This document shows positions 24,256 to 31,707 of a DNA stretch of 31,882 nt, piece after piece (position 1 is the stretch's first letter; each line of letters starts with the position of its first letter). The notes beneath the pieces were generated by a model. The model did no database searches and had not been told where the DNA came from. It was given only the letters and a program-made list of their open reading frames with translations. This DNA comes from CSP1-8 sp049688015 (GTDB lineage: Bacteria > Desulfobacterota > Deferrimicrobia > Deferrimicrobiales > Deferrimicrobiaceae), in assembly GCA_049688015.1 (NCBI GenBank), contig JBAVJZ010000202.1, positions 1-31,882 on the forward strand, given 5' to 3'. A program made the translations under genes and the position numbers.

Positions 24256-24350
24256 GCAAACCCCGTGCCGTCGGCTAATCCCCGGGCGAACCGCTGCTCC
24301 GCAAACGGGTGCGAACGCGGCGTATGCCTATCATCCGGGAGGGCGCAAAC
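24256..24350. repeat. Cluster of five GCRAAC cores, partly in small hairpins
   Basis: GCAAAC at 24256, 24301 and 24345, and GCGAAC at 24286 and 24311, all in one orientation on the plus strand. Several are loops of tiny GC stems: CGGGG-CAAA-CCCCG (24252-24265), CCG-CAAA-CGG (24299-24308), GCG-AA-CGC (24311-24318). They occupy the gap between the priA stop and the SpoVG-like gene and would be GTTYGC in its transcript. Confidence 0.5.
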
Positions 24351-24375
24351 CGGCTCCGCTACCTCGGAGGGGGGC

Positions 24376-26613
24376 TCAGACCATGAGGTTGTACGGGTCG
24401 ACGTCGGCCTCCATCCGGACGCCGGCCTTTTTCGCGACGTCGCGCAGGGGGCGAAGGAGTTCCGGAAAGAAATCGCCCACCGGGAACCGAGGGGGCATCT
24501 TCAGGAGAATCTGGTAGCGGTACTTCTTCTTGACGAGCCCGATGGGCGACGGAGCGGGACCCAAAAGAACGATCCCCGCCTCCGAAAGCGGGCGGGACAG
24601 TGCGTCCGCCACATCCCCGGCCGCTGCCTGCACCCGGTCGAGCTTCGGCCCCCAGAATCTCAGAAGGAGCATCCGTCCGAACGGCGGGTAGCCAAGCGCC
24701 TCCCGCTCGGCCAGCTCCTTTTCCATGAAGCCGTGGAAGTCGTGCTCGGCCGCTTTCCGGATGCAGACGTGGTCCGGAGAAAGGGTCTGGATGATCACGG
24801 TCCCCGGCCGGTCCCCCCGGCCCGCGCGCCCCGACACCTGGGTCAGGATCTGGAAGGTCCGCTCCGCCGACCGGAAATCCGGGAAGGAGAGCGACAGGTC
24901 GGCAAGCAGGACGCCCACGAACGTCACCTCGGGGAAGTCGTGCCCCTTGGCGATGATCTGCGTCCCCACGAGGATGTCCACTTCCCCGCTGTGCATCCGG
25001 GAGAGCACCTCCTCGTAGAATCCCCTCTTCCTGCCGAGGTCGGAGTCGAGTCGCGCGACCCGTGCCTCCTTCCATCGCTTTGCGGACCACGCGACCAGAC
25101 GCTCCGTGCCGATCCCGACCTGTGCCACCTTGTGCCCGTCGCAGGCCCCGCATCGCTCGGGAGGGGTCTCCTTCGCGTTGCAGTAGTGGCACAGAAGCAC
25201 CCCGTCCTGCTTGTGGAAGGTGAGCGCTACCTGGCAGTTCCGGCAATGGACTGTCGTCCCGCAGTCCAGGCAGGTAAGCGCGGGGGCGTACCCGCGCCGG
25301 TTGAGGAACAGCATCACCTTCTCTCCCCGGGAGAGCGTCTCCTCGACCGCTTCCTCGAGCGCGGGGGAGAAATACCGGTCCGCTCCCCGGCGCGCGGTCC
25401 GGCCTTTGAGGTCCACGACGGTGATTTCGGGTAGATTCCTGGCCCCGATACGTTCCGGAAGGGAAAGAAGCGTCGCTTCTCCCGTCCGGGCAAGGTGGAT
25501 GGCCTCGGCGGAAGGCGTGGCCGAACCCAGGAGGACAACGGCCTCCTCCATCCTCGCGCGCATCAGGGCAAGGTCCCGCGCCTGGTAGCGGATCCCCTCC
25601 TCCTGCTTGTAGGCCGAGTCGTGCTCCTCGTCGACGATGAACAGCCCCGGGGACGAAAAGGGTGAGAACACGGCGGACCGGGCCCCGATGCTGAGGAAGA
25701 CCTCCCCCCCCCGGATCCTGCGCCATTGGAGCGCACGGTCGGCCCGGGTGAGCCCGCTGTGCAGGACGGCAGCTGACTCCCCGAAGCGGGCGCGGACGCG
25801 GCCGAGCAACTGCGGTGTGAGGGCGATCTCGGGAACGAGGTACACCGCTTGCCTCCCGGTGAGCCGGGCCTGCTCGATCGCCCTCAGGTACACCTCGGTC
25901 TTCCCCGACCCGGTGATCCCGTGGAGGACGAAGGCGGCGAACCCGCCGGACGCGATGGCGACGCCGGTTTTCGCGAGGACCGCCTCCTGGTGGGGCGTGG
26001 GGACGATCGCCCCGGCACTGTCCGGAAGATGAATCGCCGAAGGCGCGGGAGATTTCTCCTGCACCGAAGCGGCAAGAATCCCCTTCGCGGCGAGCCTCCG
26101 GGCGACATCCCCCCCACCGGGGACAAGCGCCGACAGTTGCGGAGCGGAGATCTTCCCCGCCTCGAGGACGGCCGAATATACCCTGCGCTGCTTGGGCGTC
26201 AGCGCCGCGTCCGGGGACCCGTCGACTGCACGATAAACCGTTTCCGTCCTCGGTACCGACGGGGCCTCCCGCCGCGGAAGCCCCCCGGGAAGAGCGGCCC
26301 GAAGCATCTCGCCCATGGGGGCCAGGCACTCGCGCGCAGCGGCGGAAAGAAACGCGAGGTGGGAGGCGGAGACGTACGGCTCGTCGTCCAGAAACGCGAG
26401 AACCTCCCGCGCCGCGCGTCCCTTAAGGGACGTGTCGTCCGTAAGCGCCGTGATCAGCCCGGTGACCTTCCGGCGACCGAAAGGGACCAGCACGCGGACG
26501 CCGACCCGGGCGCGCGTTTCCTGTCCCGAAGGGATGCGGTAGGTAAACGGGTGATCGATGGGAAGCGGCACCGCCACTTCCACGAACACGGGGAGTACAG
26601 CCGACGGAGTCAT
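24376..26613 (-). CDS. priA: Primosomal protein N' (PriA replication-restart helicase)
   Basis: 745 residues from the ATG at 26613 (a second ATG at 26622 is equally possible). The N-terminal 3'-DNA-binding domain (VEVAVPLPIDHPFTYRIPSG) is followed by a winged-helix region, the helicase domain with GITGSGKT (232-239) and DEEH (328-331), eight zinc-binding cysteines (448, 451, 457, 460, 475, 478, 488, 491), LVGTQIIAKGHDFPEVT, VSGRAGRGDRPG and the C-terminal domain. It reloads the replisome at stalled forks. The frame stays open back to 27090, but that extension runs through the tRNA gene in antisense-type translation and is not coding. No good Shine-Dalgarno is visible. Confidence 0.95.
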   Translation of the reverse strand: MTPSAVLPVFVEVAVPLPIDHPFTYRIPSGQETRARVGVRVLVPFGRRKVTGLITALTDDTSLKGRAAREVLAFLDDEPYVSASHLAFLSAAARECLAPMGEMLRAALPGGLPRREAPSVPRTETVYRAVDGSPDAALTPKQRRVYSAVLEAGKISAPQLSALVPGGGDVARRLAAKGILAASVQEKSPAPSAIHLPDSAGAIVPTPHQEAVLAKTGVAIASGGFAAFVLHGITGSGKTEVYLRAIEQARLTGRQAVYLVPEIALTPQLLGRVRARFGESAAVLHSGLTRADRALQWRRIRGGEVFLSIGARSAVFSPFSSPGLFIVDEEHDSAYKQEEGIRYQARDLALMRARMEEAVVLLGSATPSAEAIHLARTGEATLLSLPERIGARNLPEITVVDLKGRTARRGADRYFSPALEEAVEETLSRGEKVMLFLNRRGYAPALTCLDCGTTVHCRNCQVALTFHKQDGVLLCHYCNAKETPPERCGACDGHKVAQVGIGTERLVAWSAKRWKEARVARLDSDLGRKRGFYEEVLSRMHSGEVDILVGTQIIAKGHDFPEVTFVGVLLADLSLSFPDFRSAERTFQILTQVSGRAGRGDRPGTVIIQTLSPDHVCIRKAAEHDFHGFMEKELAEREALGYPPFGRMLLLRFWGPKLDRVQAAAGDVADALSRPLSEAGIVLLGPAPSPIGLVKKKYRYQILLKMPPRFPVGDFFPELLRPLRDVAKKAGVRMEADVDPYNLMV

Positions 26614-26667
26614 CACCCCCATGATACTACCGGAGGGGTGCATTCGGTTCCGGGGACCAACGGCGCA

Positions 26668-26776
26668 GCGGGGGGTTCCGCGCAGCGGCCTGTGGAGCGA
26701 GGAGGAAAGTGCGTCGAGCGGAACCGGCAGCGAGCGGGCGCAAGATCGCGAGCGTAGCTGCGCGGAATCCCCCAGC
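26668..26776. repeat. GC-rich element with ~20-bp inverted ends
   Basis: GCGGGGGGTTCCGCGCAGC (26668-26686) is repeated in inverted form as GCTGCGCGGAATCCCCCAGC (26757-26776), differing by one substitution and one indel. The 70 bases between contain repeated AGCGAG/CGAGCG words. The remainder of the 347-base gap between priA and tRNA-Ala (26777-26960) has no gene that I can support; it ends in A/T-rich runs next to the tRNA. Confidence 0.55.
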
Positions 26777-26960
26777 GAGCCGTAAGGTCCCTCCGCCACA
26801 TGCATCCCCCCGAGGATGCGAAAGCCGATCTCCGTTCCCATACGCAGGACGCTGCGGCGCCACGAACGCGGCAAACGATTCGCTCCCGGAAAAAAAACGG
26901 AAAAGTGTGATCGTTCCCCTACCGATAAGAAAAACAGATGAACGGAAGGAGAAAAAAAGA

Positions 26961-27036
26961 TGGTGGAGGAGAAGGGGATTGAACCCTCGACCCCCACGTT
27001 GCGAACGTGGTGCTCTCCCAACTGAGCTACTCCCCC
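26961..27036 (-). tRNA. tRNA-Ala (anticodon CGC)
   Basis: 76 bases including an encoded CCA. The cloverleaf folds fully. The acceptor stem GGGGGAG/CTCCTCC contains a G3:U70 wobble pair, the alanine identity element. The D stem is GCTC/GAGC, the anticodon stem CCACG/CGTGG has loop TTCGCAA (anticodon CGC, reading GCG), and the T stem loop is GAGGG-TTCAATC-CCCTT. A T-rich stretch (TCTTTTTTTC) follows the CCA and may end the transcript. It has its own upstream promoter elements. Confidence 0.97.
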
Positions 27037-27048
27037 ACCTTGAGGGAC

Positions 27049-27080
27049 ATTATACTCTCCCTGTCGTTTCTCCCTGTCAA
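27049..27080 (-). promoter_or_regulatory. Promoter elements of tRNA-Ala
   Basis: A perfect TATAAT (27054-27049) ends 12 bases before the mature 5' end. A perfect TTGACA (27080-27075) is upstream, but the spacer is 20 bases, longer than optimal; a poorer -35 at 17 bases is possible. Confidence 0.5.
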
Positions 27081-27258
27081 AAAAAAACAATTTTGACCTA
27101 CGCGAACCGGGGAGGAAAGGGAAACGTCATTCGGATAGCGTGCCACGCAGCGCTGACCCGCGCGGACGCTGGCTTTTCGTGTATAGAAAACCCATCCGTC
27201 GCAACGGAGGCGGGATTTAAAAAAAACGAATATCTTTGGAAATTCATGCATATCCCTA

Positions 27259-27287
27259 TTGACATGCGAAGTTCGGTTTCTTACCAT
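27259..27287 (+). promoter_or_regulatory. Promoter of the XRE-kamA operon
   Basis: TTGACA (27259-27264), 17 bases, TACCAT (27282-27287). Transcription would start near 27294, about 35 bases before the XRE start. The upstream part of the gap (27081-27258) holds a TCCGT-CGCA-ACGGA hairpin near 27197 and nothing else I can assign. Confidence 0.6.
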
Positions 27288-27301
27288 TTGGATAGATTTA
27301 C

Positions 27302-27316
27302 TAAACGTGAGGTTTA
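27302..27316. promoter_or_regulatory. Candidate autoregulatory operator of the XRE-cupin gene
   Basis: TAAAC-GTGAG-GTTTA, perfect 5-bp arms around 5 bases. It lies just after the expected transcription start and before the start codon, where binding by the product of the first gene would repress the operon. Confidence 0.4.
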
Positions 27317-27328
27317 AAATACAGTGCT

Positions 27329-27865
27329 ATGATCGATATCGGGGCAAGGATCAAACATCTTCGGCAGATCAACGGCCTCTCCCAGGCCGATCTCGCCGAG
27401 CGTGCGGACCTCACGAAGGGGACGATTTCCCAGATCGAGCGGAATCTGACATCCCCGTCGGTCACAAACCTCCTCGAGATCCTTTCGGCGCTCAGCGAAA
27501 CACCCTACTCCTTTTTCGCCGAGGACGACGAGGAGAAGGTTCTCTTCCGACGGACCGATTCCCTTCCCTCCGACGTCACGGGATACCAATCCTTCGATAC
27601 CCTTCTTCCCAAGAGCCGCTACCGGACCATCGTGGCATACCGCGCCATGATCCGGTCGGGGAGAGAGGCGCTGCCCGAGCCCGCGCACGCGGGGGAGAAC
27701 TACGTGTTCGTCCTCTCCGGCAGGCTGGGGCTCCGCCTGGGGAAAATGAACTACATCGCCCGGAAGGGAGAAAGCCTGTACTTCCAAGCGGAGCAGGAGT
27801 ATGCGTTCTCGAATAAGGGAAAAACCCCCGTCGATTTTCTCTGGGTCAAGGCAAGCGGACGGTGA
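27329..27865 (+). CDS. XRE-family regulator with C-terminal cupin domain
   Basis: 178 residues. N-terminal helix-turn-helix (about 5-60; RIKHLRQINGLSQADLAERA, then TKGTISQIERNLTSPSV). The C-terminal cupin (about 95-172; HAGENYVFVLSGRLGLRLGK, then KGESLYFQAEQEYAFSNKGK) probably binds a small ligand. HTH-cupin regulators usually sit next to and control amino-acid or polyamine genes. No close Shine-Dalgarno is present (GAGG is 16 bases upstream). It is first in the operon with kamA, two ATP-grasp genes and a GNAT gene, so it probably senses a substrate or product of that pathway and represses its own promoter. Confidence 0.9.
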   Translation: MIDIGARIKHLRQINGLSQADLAERADLTKGTISQIERNLTSPSVTNLLEILSALSETPYSFFAEDDEEKVLFRRTDSLPSDVTGYQSFDTLLPKSRYRTIVAYRAMIRSGREALPEPAHAGENYVFVLSGRLGLRLGKMNYIARKGESLYFQAEQEYAFSNKGKTPVDFLWVKASGR

Positions 27866-27921
27866 ATCCCCGGATGAAAGACGGCAGACAATCCCTGGCG
27901 GGAAAAGAGACAAGGAGGCCT

Positions 27922-29241
27922 ATGAAGAGGAACCGAAGTGACGATTCGGTATCCCTGCGCGACCAGGCAAGCGACACCAACCCCGTCGGCCTTCCCTGGC
28001 CCAAGGTGACAAGGGAAGAGTGGAACGACTATCAATGGCAACTTTCTCATCGCATCACCTCCATCGGGGACTTGTCCGGGCTTCGCTACTTCCCCCGCGA
28101 GGAGGCGGAGCTCCTTACGCGCGTGACGGCAGCCTACCATCTCTCGATCACTCCCTATTATCTGTCGCTCATCCGGCTCGACGATCCCGACGATCCGATC
28201 GCACGGCAGGCGATCCCTTCCCCGGACGAGTATTACGGGATGGAAGTGGGGGAGGACGACCCGCTCGAGGAGGAGAAGGACATGCCGGTCCCCGGGCTCA
28301 CCCACCGTTACCCGGACCGGTGTCTGATGGTGGTGACGAATTTCTGCTCCATGTACTGCCGTCACTGCACGCGGAAGAGGATCTGGCCGCTCGGGGAAGC
28401 CGCGAAGACGGAATTCGAGCTGAACAAGATGTTCGGATACATACGGCGGCACGAGGAGATCCGCGACGTCATCGTGTCGGGCGGCGACCCGCTCACGCTC
28501 CCCACGCCGCGGATCGAGTTCATCCTCAGGGGGCTCCGGCGGATACCGCACGTCGAGATCATCCGGATCGGTACCCGCGTGCCGGTCGTTCTCCCCATGC
28601 GGATCGACGACGAGCTTTGCGCTGTCCTGGAAAAATACGGCCCGATCTGGGTGAACACCCAGTTCAATCATCCCCGGGAGATCACCCCCGAGGCGGAAAA
28701 GGCCTGCGACCGCCTCCTCCGGACCGGAATCCCGGTGAACAACCAGTCGGTGCTTCTGAAGGGCATCAACGACCACCCCGAGGTCATCCGCACGCTCAAC
28801 ATGCGGCTCGTCAAGGCGAAAGTCCGCCCCTACTATCTGTTCCAGTGCGACATGGTGCGCGGGCTGGAGCATTTCCGCACCCGGTTGTCCAAGGGGATCG
28901 AGATCATGGAGGCTCTCAGGGGGCACACGTCGGGGCTCGCCATCCCGTCCTACGTGGTCGACGTCCCCGGCGGCGGCGGCAAGATTCCGCTCATGCCCAA
29001 CTACCTCCTCGCCATGGGCGAGCAGCGGACGATCCTCCGCAACTACGAGGGGATCATCGTCAGCTACGAGGAACCCCGGGACGACGGTCGCTCCTCCGCC
29101 CAGCCGGAGACGGAACTGCCGGCCTCCCGTCCGGACGTCTATCGCCTCATGACGGGGGAGGTCAAGGCGCTGATTCCCGCCGGAAACGAGCGGATGGCCA
29201 AGAGAAGGAGACGGTGCGAGTCGGGCTCTCCTACAACGTAA
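27922..29241 (+). CDS. kamA: Lysine 2,3-aminomutase (KamA), zinc-site-less form
   Basis: 439 residues from the ATG at 27922 (AAGGAGG just upstream); a GTG at 27862 overlapping the XRE stop is an alternative. This radical SAM/PLP enzyme converts L-alpha-lysine to L-beta-lysine. Seen: C142-x3-C146-x2-C149 for the cluster; PGGGGK with the PLP lysine K354; D310 (QCD) and D347 (VVDVPGGGGK). Spacings (142 to 354, 310 to 354, 347 to 354) equal those of the clostridial enzyme, where the two Asp residues bind the lysine side chain; glutamate mutases differ there. The clostridial zinc ligands are absent: the GVNDC cysteine is H285 and the C-terminal CxCxxC is missing. Too long for EpmB. The end overlaps the next gene by 28 bases. 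Confidence 0.92.
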   Translation: MKRNRSDDSVSLRDQASDTNPVGLPWPKVTREEWNDYQWQLSHRITSIGDLSGLRYFPREEAELLTRVTAAYHLSITPYYLSLIRLDDPDDPIARQAIPSPDEYYGMEVGEDDPLEEEKDMPVPGLTHRYPDRCLMVVTNFCSMYCRHCTRKRIWPLGEAAKTEFELNKMFGYIRRHEEIRDVIVSGGDPLTLPTPRIEFILRGLRRIPHVEIIRIGTRVPVVLPMRIDDELCAVLEKYGPIWVNTQFNHPREITPEAEKACDRLLRTGIPVNNQSVLLKGINDHPEVIRTLNMRLVKAKVRPYYLFQCDMVRGLEHFRTRLSKGIEIMEALRGHTSGLAIPSYVVDVPGGGGKIPLMPNYLLAMGEQRTILRNYEGIIVSYEEPRDDGRSSAQPETELPASRPDVYRLMTGEVKALIPAGNERMAKRRRRCESGSPTT

Positions 29242-30206
29242 AACCGGCCGACCACCCCCCCCACCTGCCGGCGGACGCCTTCGAGGAATACGACTCCGAG
29301 GCGACCGTCGACCATCTGTACCACGCGCTCTCCTCCCTGGGACACGAGGTGCTCCGCCTGGGCGCCGGTTCCGGAATCATCGACGCTCTCCGGGAAATGC
29401 GCCCGGACTTCGTCTTCAACATCGCCGAGGGAGAGGGGGGGCGCTGCCGCGAGGCCCATGTCCCGGCCCTGCTCGAGATGCTCGGCATCCCCTACCTCGG
29501 TTCGGACCCCTTGACCCTCTGTGTCACTCTGGACAAGGCGGTGGCCAAGAGGCTGGTCTCTTCGGAGGGATTTCCCACGCCGAGGTTCCGCACGTTCCGG
29601 TCGGAGGACGAGGTCGCCGGGCTGGACCTCGCGTACCCGGTCATCGTCAAACCCGCATACGAAGGGTCGAGCAAGGGCGTACGTCTTGCCTCCCGGGCCT
29701 TCTCCCCTGCCGACGTCCGGAAAATGGTCTCGTTCGTGACCCGGGAATATTTCCAGGACGCCATCGTCGAGGAGTTCATCCCCGGCCCCGAAGTCACGGT
29801 GGGACTGGTCGGCAACGGGAATCCCAGGGTGGTAGGCATCATGGAGATCATCCCGAAACTGGTCCCCCGCGAGGAGTTCGTCTATTCCCTCGAGGTCAAG
29901 CGTGACTGGGAGAACCAGGTCGAATACCGGTGTCCCCCCTCCTTCCCGCCGGAGACCGTCACCGAGATCGAACGGTGCGCCGTGGGGATCTACCAGCTCC
30001 TCGGCTGCCGGGACTTCTCCCGGATCGATTTCCGGCTCGACGGGGACCGGATCCCCCAGTTCATCGAATGCAACCCCCTTCCCGGGCTTTCCCCCGGGTA
30101 CGGCGACCTGCCGATCATGGCCCGGAAGATGGGGGTCCCCTACGTCGAACTCATCTCCGAAATCCTCTCCCACGCCATGAGCCGCTTGGAGACGAGGGAC
30201 CGGTGA
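29214..30206 (+). CDS. ATP-grasp ligase 1, D-Ala-D-Ala-ligase-like
   Basis: 330 residues from a GTG at 29214 with AAGGAG upstream. It overlaps the kamA end by 28 bases in another frame. The layout is that of Ddl: an N-terminal domain (FNIAEGEGGRCREAHVPALL, then EMLGIPYLGSDPLTLCVTLD), ATP-grasp strands (VIVKPAYEGSSKGV; VEEFIPGPEVTVGLVGNG) and metal ligands in SRIDFRL and FIECNPLPGLSPGYGDLP (E and N conserved). Such enzymes form an amide bond through an acyl phosphate. The EGSS loop is kept, but the substrate loop after NPLPG (SPGYGDLP) differs from the SHSLVP of true Ddl, so a substrate other than D-alanine is expected. Operon context points to beta-lysine or a derivative. Confidence 0.88.
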   Translation: MRVGLSYNVKPADHPPHLPADAFEEYDSEATVDHLYHALSSLGHEVLRLGAGSGIIDALREMRPDFVFNIAEGEGGRCREAHVPALLEMLGIPYLGSDPLTLCVTLDKAVAKRLVSSEGFPTPRFRTFRSEDEVAGLDLAYPVIVKPAYEGSSKGVRLASRAFSPADVRKMVSFVTREYFQDAIVEEFIPGPEVTVGLVGNGNPRVVGIMEIIPKLVPREEFVYSLEVKRDWENQVEYRCPPSFPPETVTEIERCAVGIYQLLGCRDFSRIDFRLDGDRIPQFIECNPLPGLSPGYGDLPIMARKMGVPYVELISEILSHAMSRLETRDR

Positions 30207-31228
30207 TGGCGGAACTGTCTCCCAAGCGCGTCGCGGTTCTCTATACCCCCGTGGAGGATACCCTGAAAGACGTCGAGGGACCGATGCGCGACGAGATGGA
30301 CCTTGCGGTGAGCGCGCGCGAGGTCACGGATGCCCTCGCATCCCGCGGACACATATCCCGGTGCGTCGTCTTCGATACGGATCCTGCGGCGCTGGCCGCC
30401 TCGCTGCGAATGTTCGAGGCGGATGCGGTATTCAACCTTTCCGAGTGCCCGCTCAACTCTGCGCAGAAGGAACCGCACGGTGCCGCGTACCTGGAACTGC
30501 TTCGGCTTCCCTATACCGGGAACGGGCCTCTTCCCCTCTCGGTGTGCAACGACAAGGCCCTCACAAAGCATATCCTGTCCTCGTACGGCATCCCCACGCC
30601 TTCCTTTCGTCTGTACCCGGAGGTTCCCCGGGGGCGTTCGGGGCTGCGCTTTCCGGTCATCGTCAAACCCGCCAAGGAAGACGGTTCCGCGGGCATCTCC
30701 GAGGAGAGCGTGGTCGAGGACGAGGCAGGGCTGAAGAAACAGGTGGCCCACGTGATCGAGAAATACGGCCAGGAAGCGCTGGCGGAAGAGTACGTCGGCG
30801 GCCGGGAGTTCAACGTGGGGGTGCTCGGGAACGGCACCGTGGAGGAACCGTACCGTCCCCTCCCCCCCGCCGAACTCGTGTACCGGAACCCGAAGTGGCG
30901 CGTCTGCTCCTTCGAGTCGAAATGGGATGCGAACCACCCGGCGTACGACGAGATCGCCCCCGAATGCCCGGCAAGGATCCCGGACACCCTTCGCAACCGG
31001 CTGGCCCGGCTGACGCTCGCGTCGGCGAACGCGTTCGGGCTGTGCGGGTATGCCCGCGTCGACTTCCGCATGAACGGAAACGGGAAGATGTTCACGCTCG
31101 AGGTGAACCCGAACCCCGACATCTCGAGCAACGCCGGCCTGGCCCGTGCCGCCCGGGTTGCCGGCTTCTCCTACGAGGCGCTCGTCCAGGAAATCCTGCG
31201 CCTTGGGCTTTCCCGCGGGGCGCGATGA
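30206..31228 (+). CDS. ATP-grasp ligase 2, divergent D-Ala-D-Ala-ligase-like
   Basis: 340 residues. The ATG shares one base with the previous stop (TGATG at 30204-30208), with GAGGGA upstream. ATP-grasp features: FNLSECPLNSAQKEPHGAAY, LPYTGNGPLPLSVCNDKALT, VIVKPAKEDGSAGI, LAEEYVGGREFNVGVLGNG, YARVDFRM and LEVNPNPDISSNAGLARAA. Compared with ligase 1, the EGSS loop is EDGSAG and the metal-binding end is NPNPDISSN. The two are paralogues with different loops and are unlikely to be duplicates of one activity. A second amide-bond step, or a different acceptor, is inferred. No transport or carrier domain is attached. Confidence 0.88.
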   Translation: MAELSPKRVAVLYTPVEDTLKDVEGPMRDEMDLAVSAREVTDALASRGHISRCVVFDTDPAALAASLRMFEADAVFNLSECPLNSAQKEPHGAAYLELLRLPYTGNGPLPLSVCNDKALTKHILSSYGIPTPSFRLYPEVPRGRSGLRFPVIVKPAKEDGSAGISEESVVEDEAGLKKQVAHVIEKYGQEALAEEYVGGREFNVGVLGNGTVEEPYRPLPPAELVYRNPKWRVCSFESKWDANHPAYDEIAPECPARIPDTLRNRLARLTLASANAFGLCGYARVDFRMNGNGKMFTLEVNPNPDISSNAGLARAARVAGFSYEALVQEILRLGLSRGAR

Positions 31229-31704
31229 CCGATATCCGCAGGATCGAGGCGGAAGACCGGGAGTCGATCCGGAGACTGATCGAGGGAACGGGGGCGTTCA
31301 AGGAGCACGAGGTCGACGTGGCGATCGAGCTGGTCGACATTGCGCTCACGCAGCCGGGGCAGGACGATTACCATCCGTTCGTCCTGGTCGAGGAAGACGG
31401 AACCGTTGCCGCGTACGCCTGCTTCGGCAAGAACGAGATTACCGCCGCCACCTTCGACCTGTACTGGCTCGCTACCCGCGCCGACCGTCAGGGAAAGGGG
31501 TACGGGCGAAAGATCGTGTCCTTCGTCGAGGAGGAGATCCGGAGGCGGGGAGGCCGGCTCCTTGTGATCGAAACGTCATCGCAGGAGTCCTACGGCGATA
31601 CACGGGCGTTCTACGAGAAGATCGGCTGCACACTCGCCGCGCGGCTACCGGACTACTACGACGAAGGCGACGACAAGCTGATCTACCTGAAACCCCTGAA
31701 ATAG
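31225..31704 (+). CDS. GNAT-family N-acetyltransferase
   Basis: 159 residues from an ATG overlapping the ligase 2 stop (ATGA, 31225-31228). The GNAT fold has the acetyl-CoA pyrophosphate loop R-Q-G-K-G-Y-G (88-94) after strand DLYWLATR, and the later FYEKIGC with Y130 as a likely general acid. The C-terminus is YYDEGDDKLIYLK. It probably acetylates an amine on the product or intermediate of the operon. It is shorter than and unlike the beta-lysine acetyltransferase AblB, so the classical N-epsilon-acetyl-beta-lysine pathway is not assured. The stop is only 3 bases from the convergent nuclease gene. Confidence 0.9.
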   Translation: MTDIRRIEAEDRESIRRLIEGTGAFKEHEVDVAIELVDIALTQPGQDDYHPFVLVEEDGTVAAYACFGKNEITAATFDLYWLATRADRQGKGYGRKIVSFVEEEIRRRGGRLLVIETSSQESYGDTRAFYEKIGCTLAARLPDYYDEGDDKLIYLKPLK

Positions 31705-31707
31705 AAT

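Noticed and set aside
24241..24375. Cyclic-di-GMP (GEMM) riboswitch, suggested by GGCAAACC-like and GGTAGCGG-like words
   Set aside because: The ordered core (ACGCAAAGCC with the paired flanks) is missing on both strands, and the words lie in the wrong order and spacing.
26614..27090. N-terminal extension of PriA from an upstream ATG
   Set aside because: The extension translates the tRNA-Ala gene (VAQLGEHHVRNVGVEGSIPF-type peptide is a known tRNA artefact) and has no PriA homology.
27027..27287. 86-codon minus-strand frame upstream of tRNA-Ala
   Set aside because: It overlaps the tRNA 5' end and promoter, lacks a ribosome site and has no coding-like composition.
27922..29241. Glutamate 2,3-aminomutase or EF-P beta-lysylation enzyme EpmB
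   Set aside because: Both lysine-binding aspartates are in register with lysine 2,3-aminomutase, and the protein is about 100 residues longer than EpmB; no efp or epmA gene is nearby.
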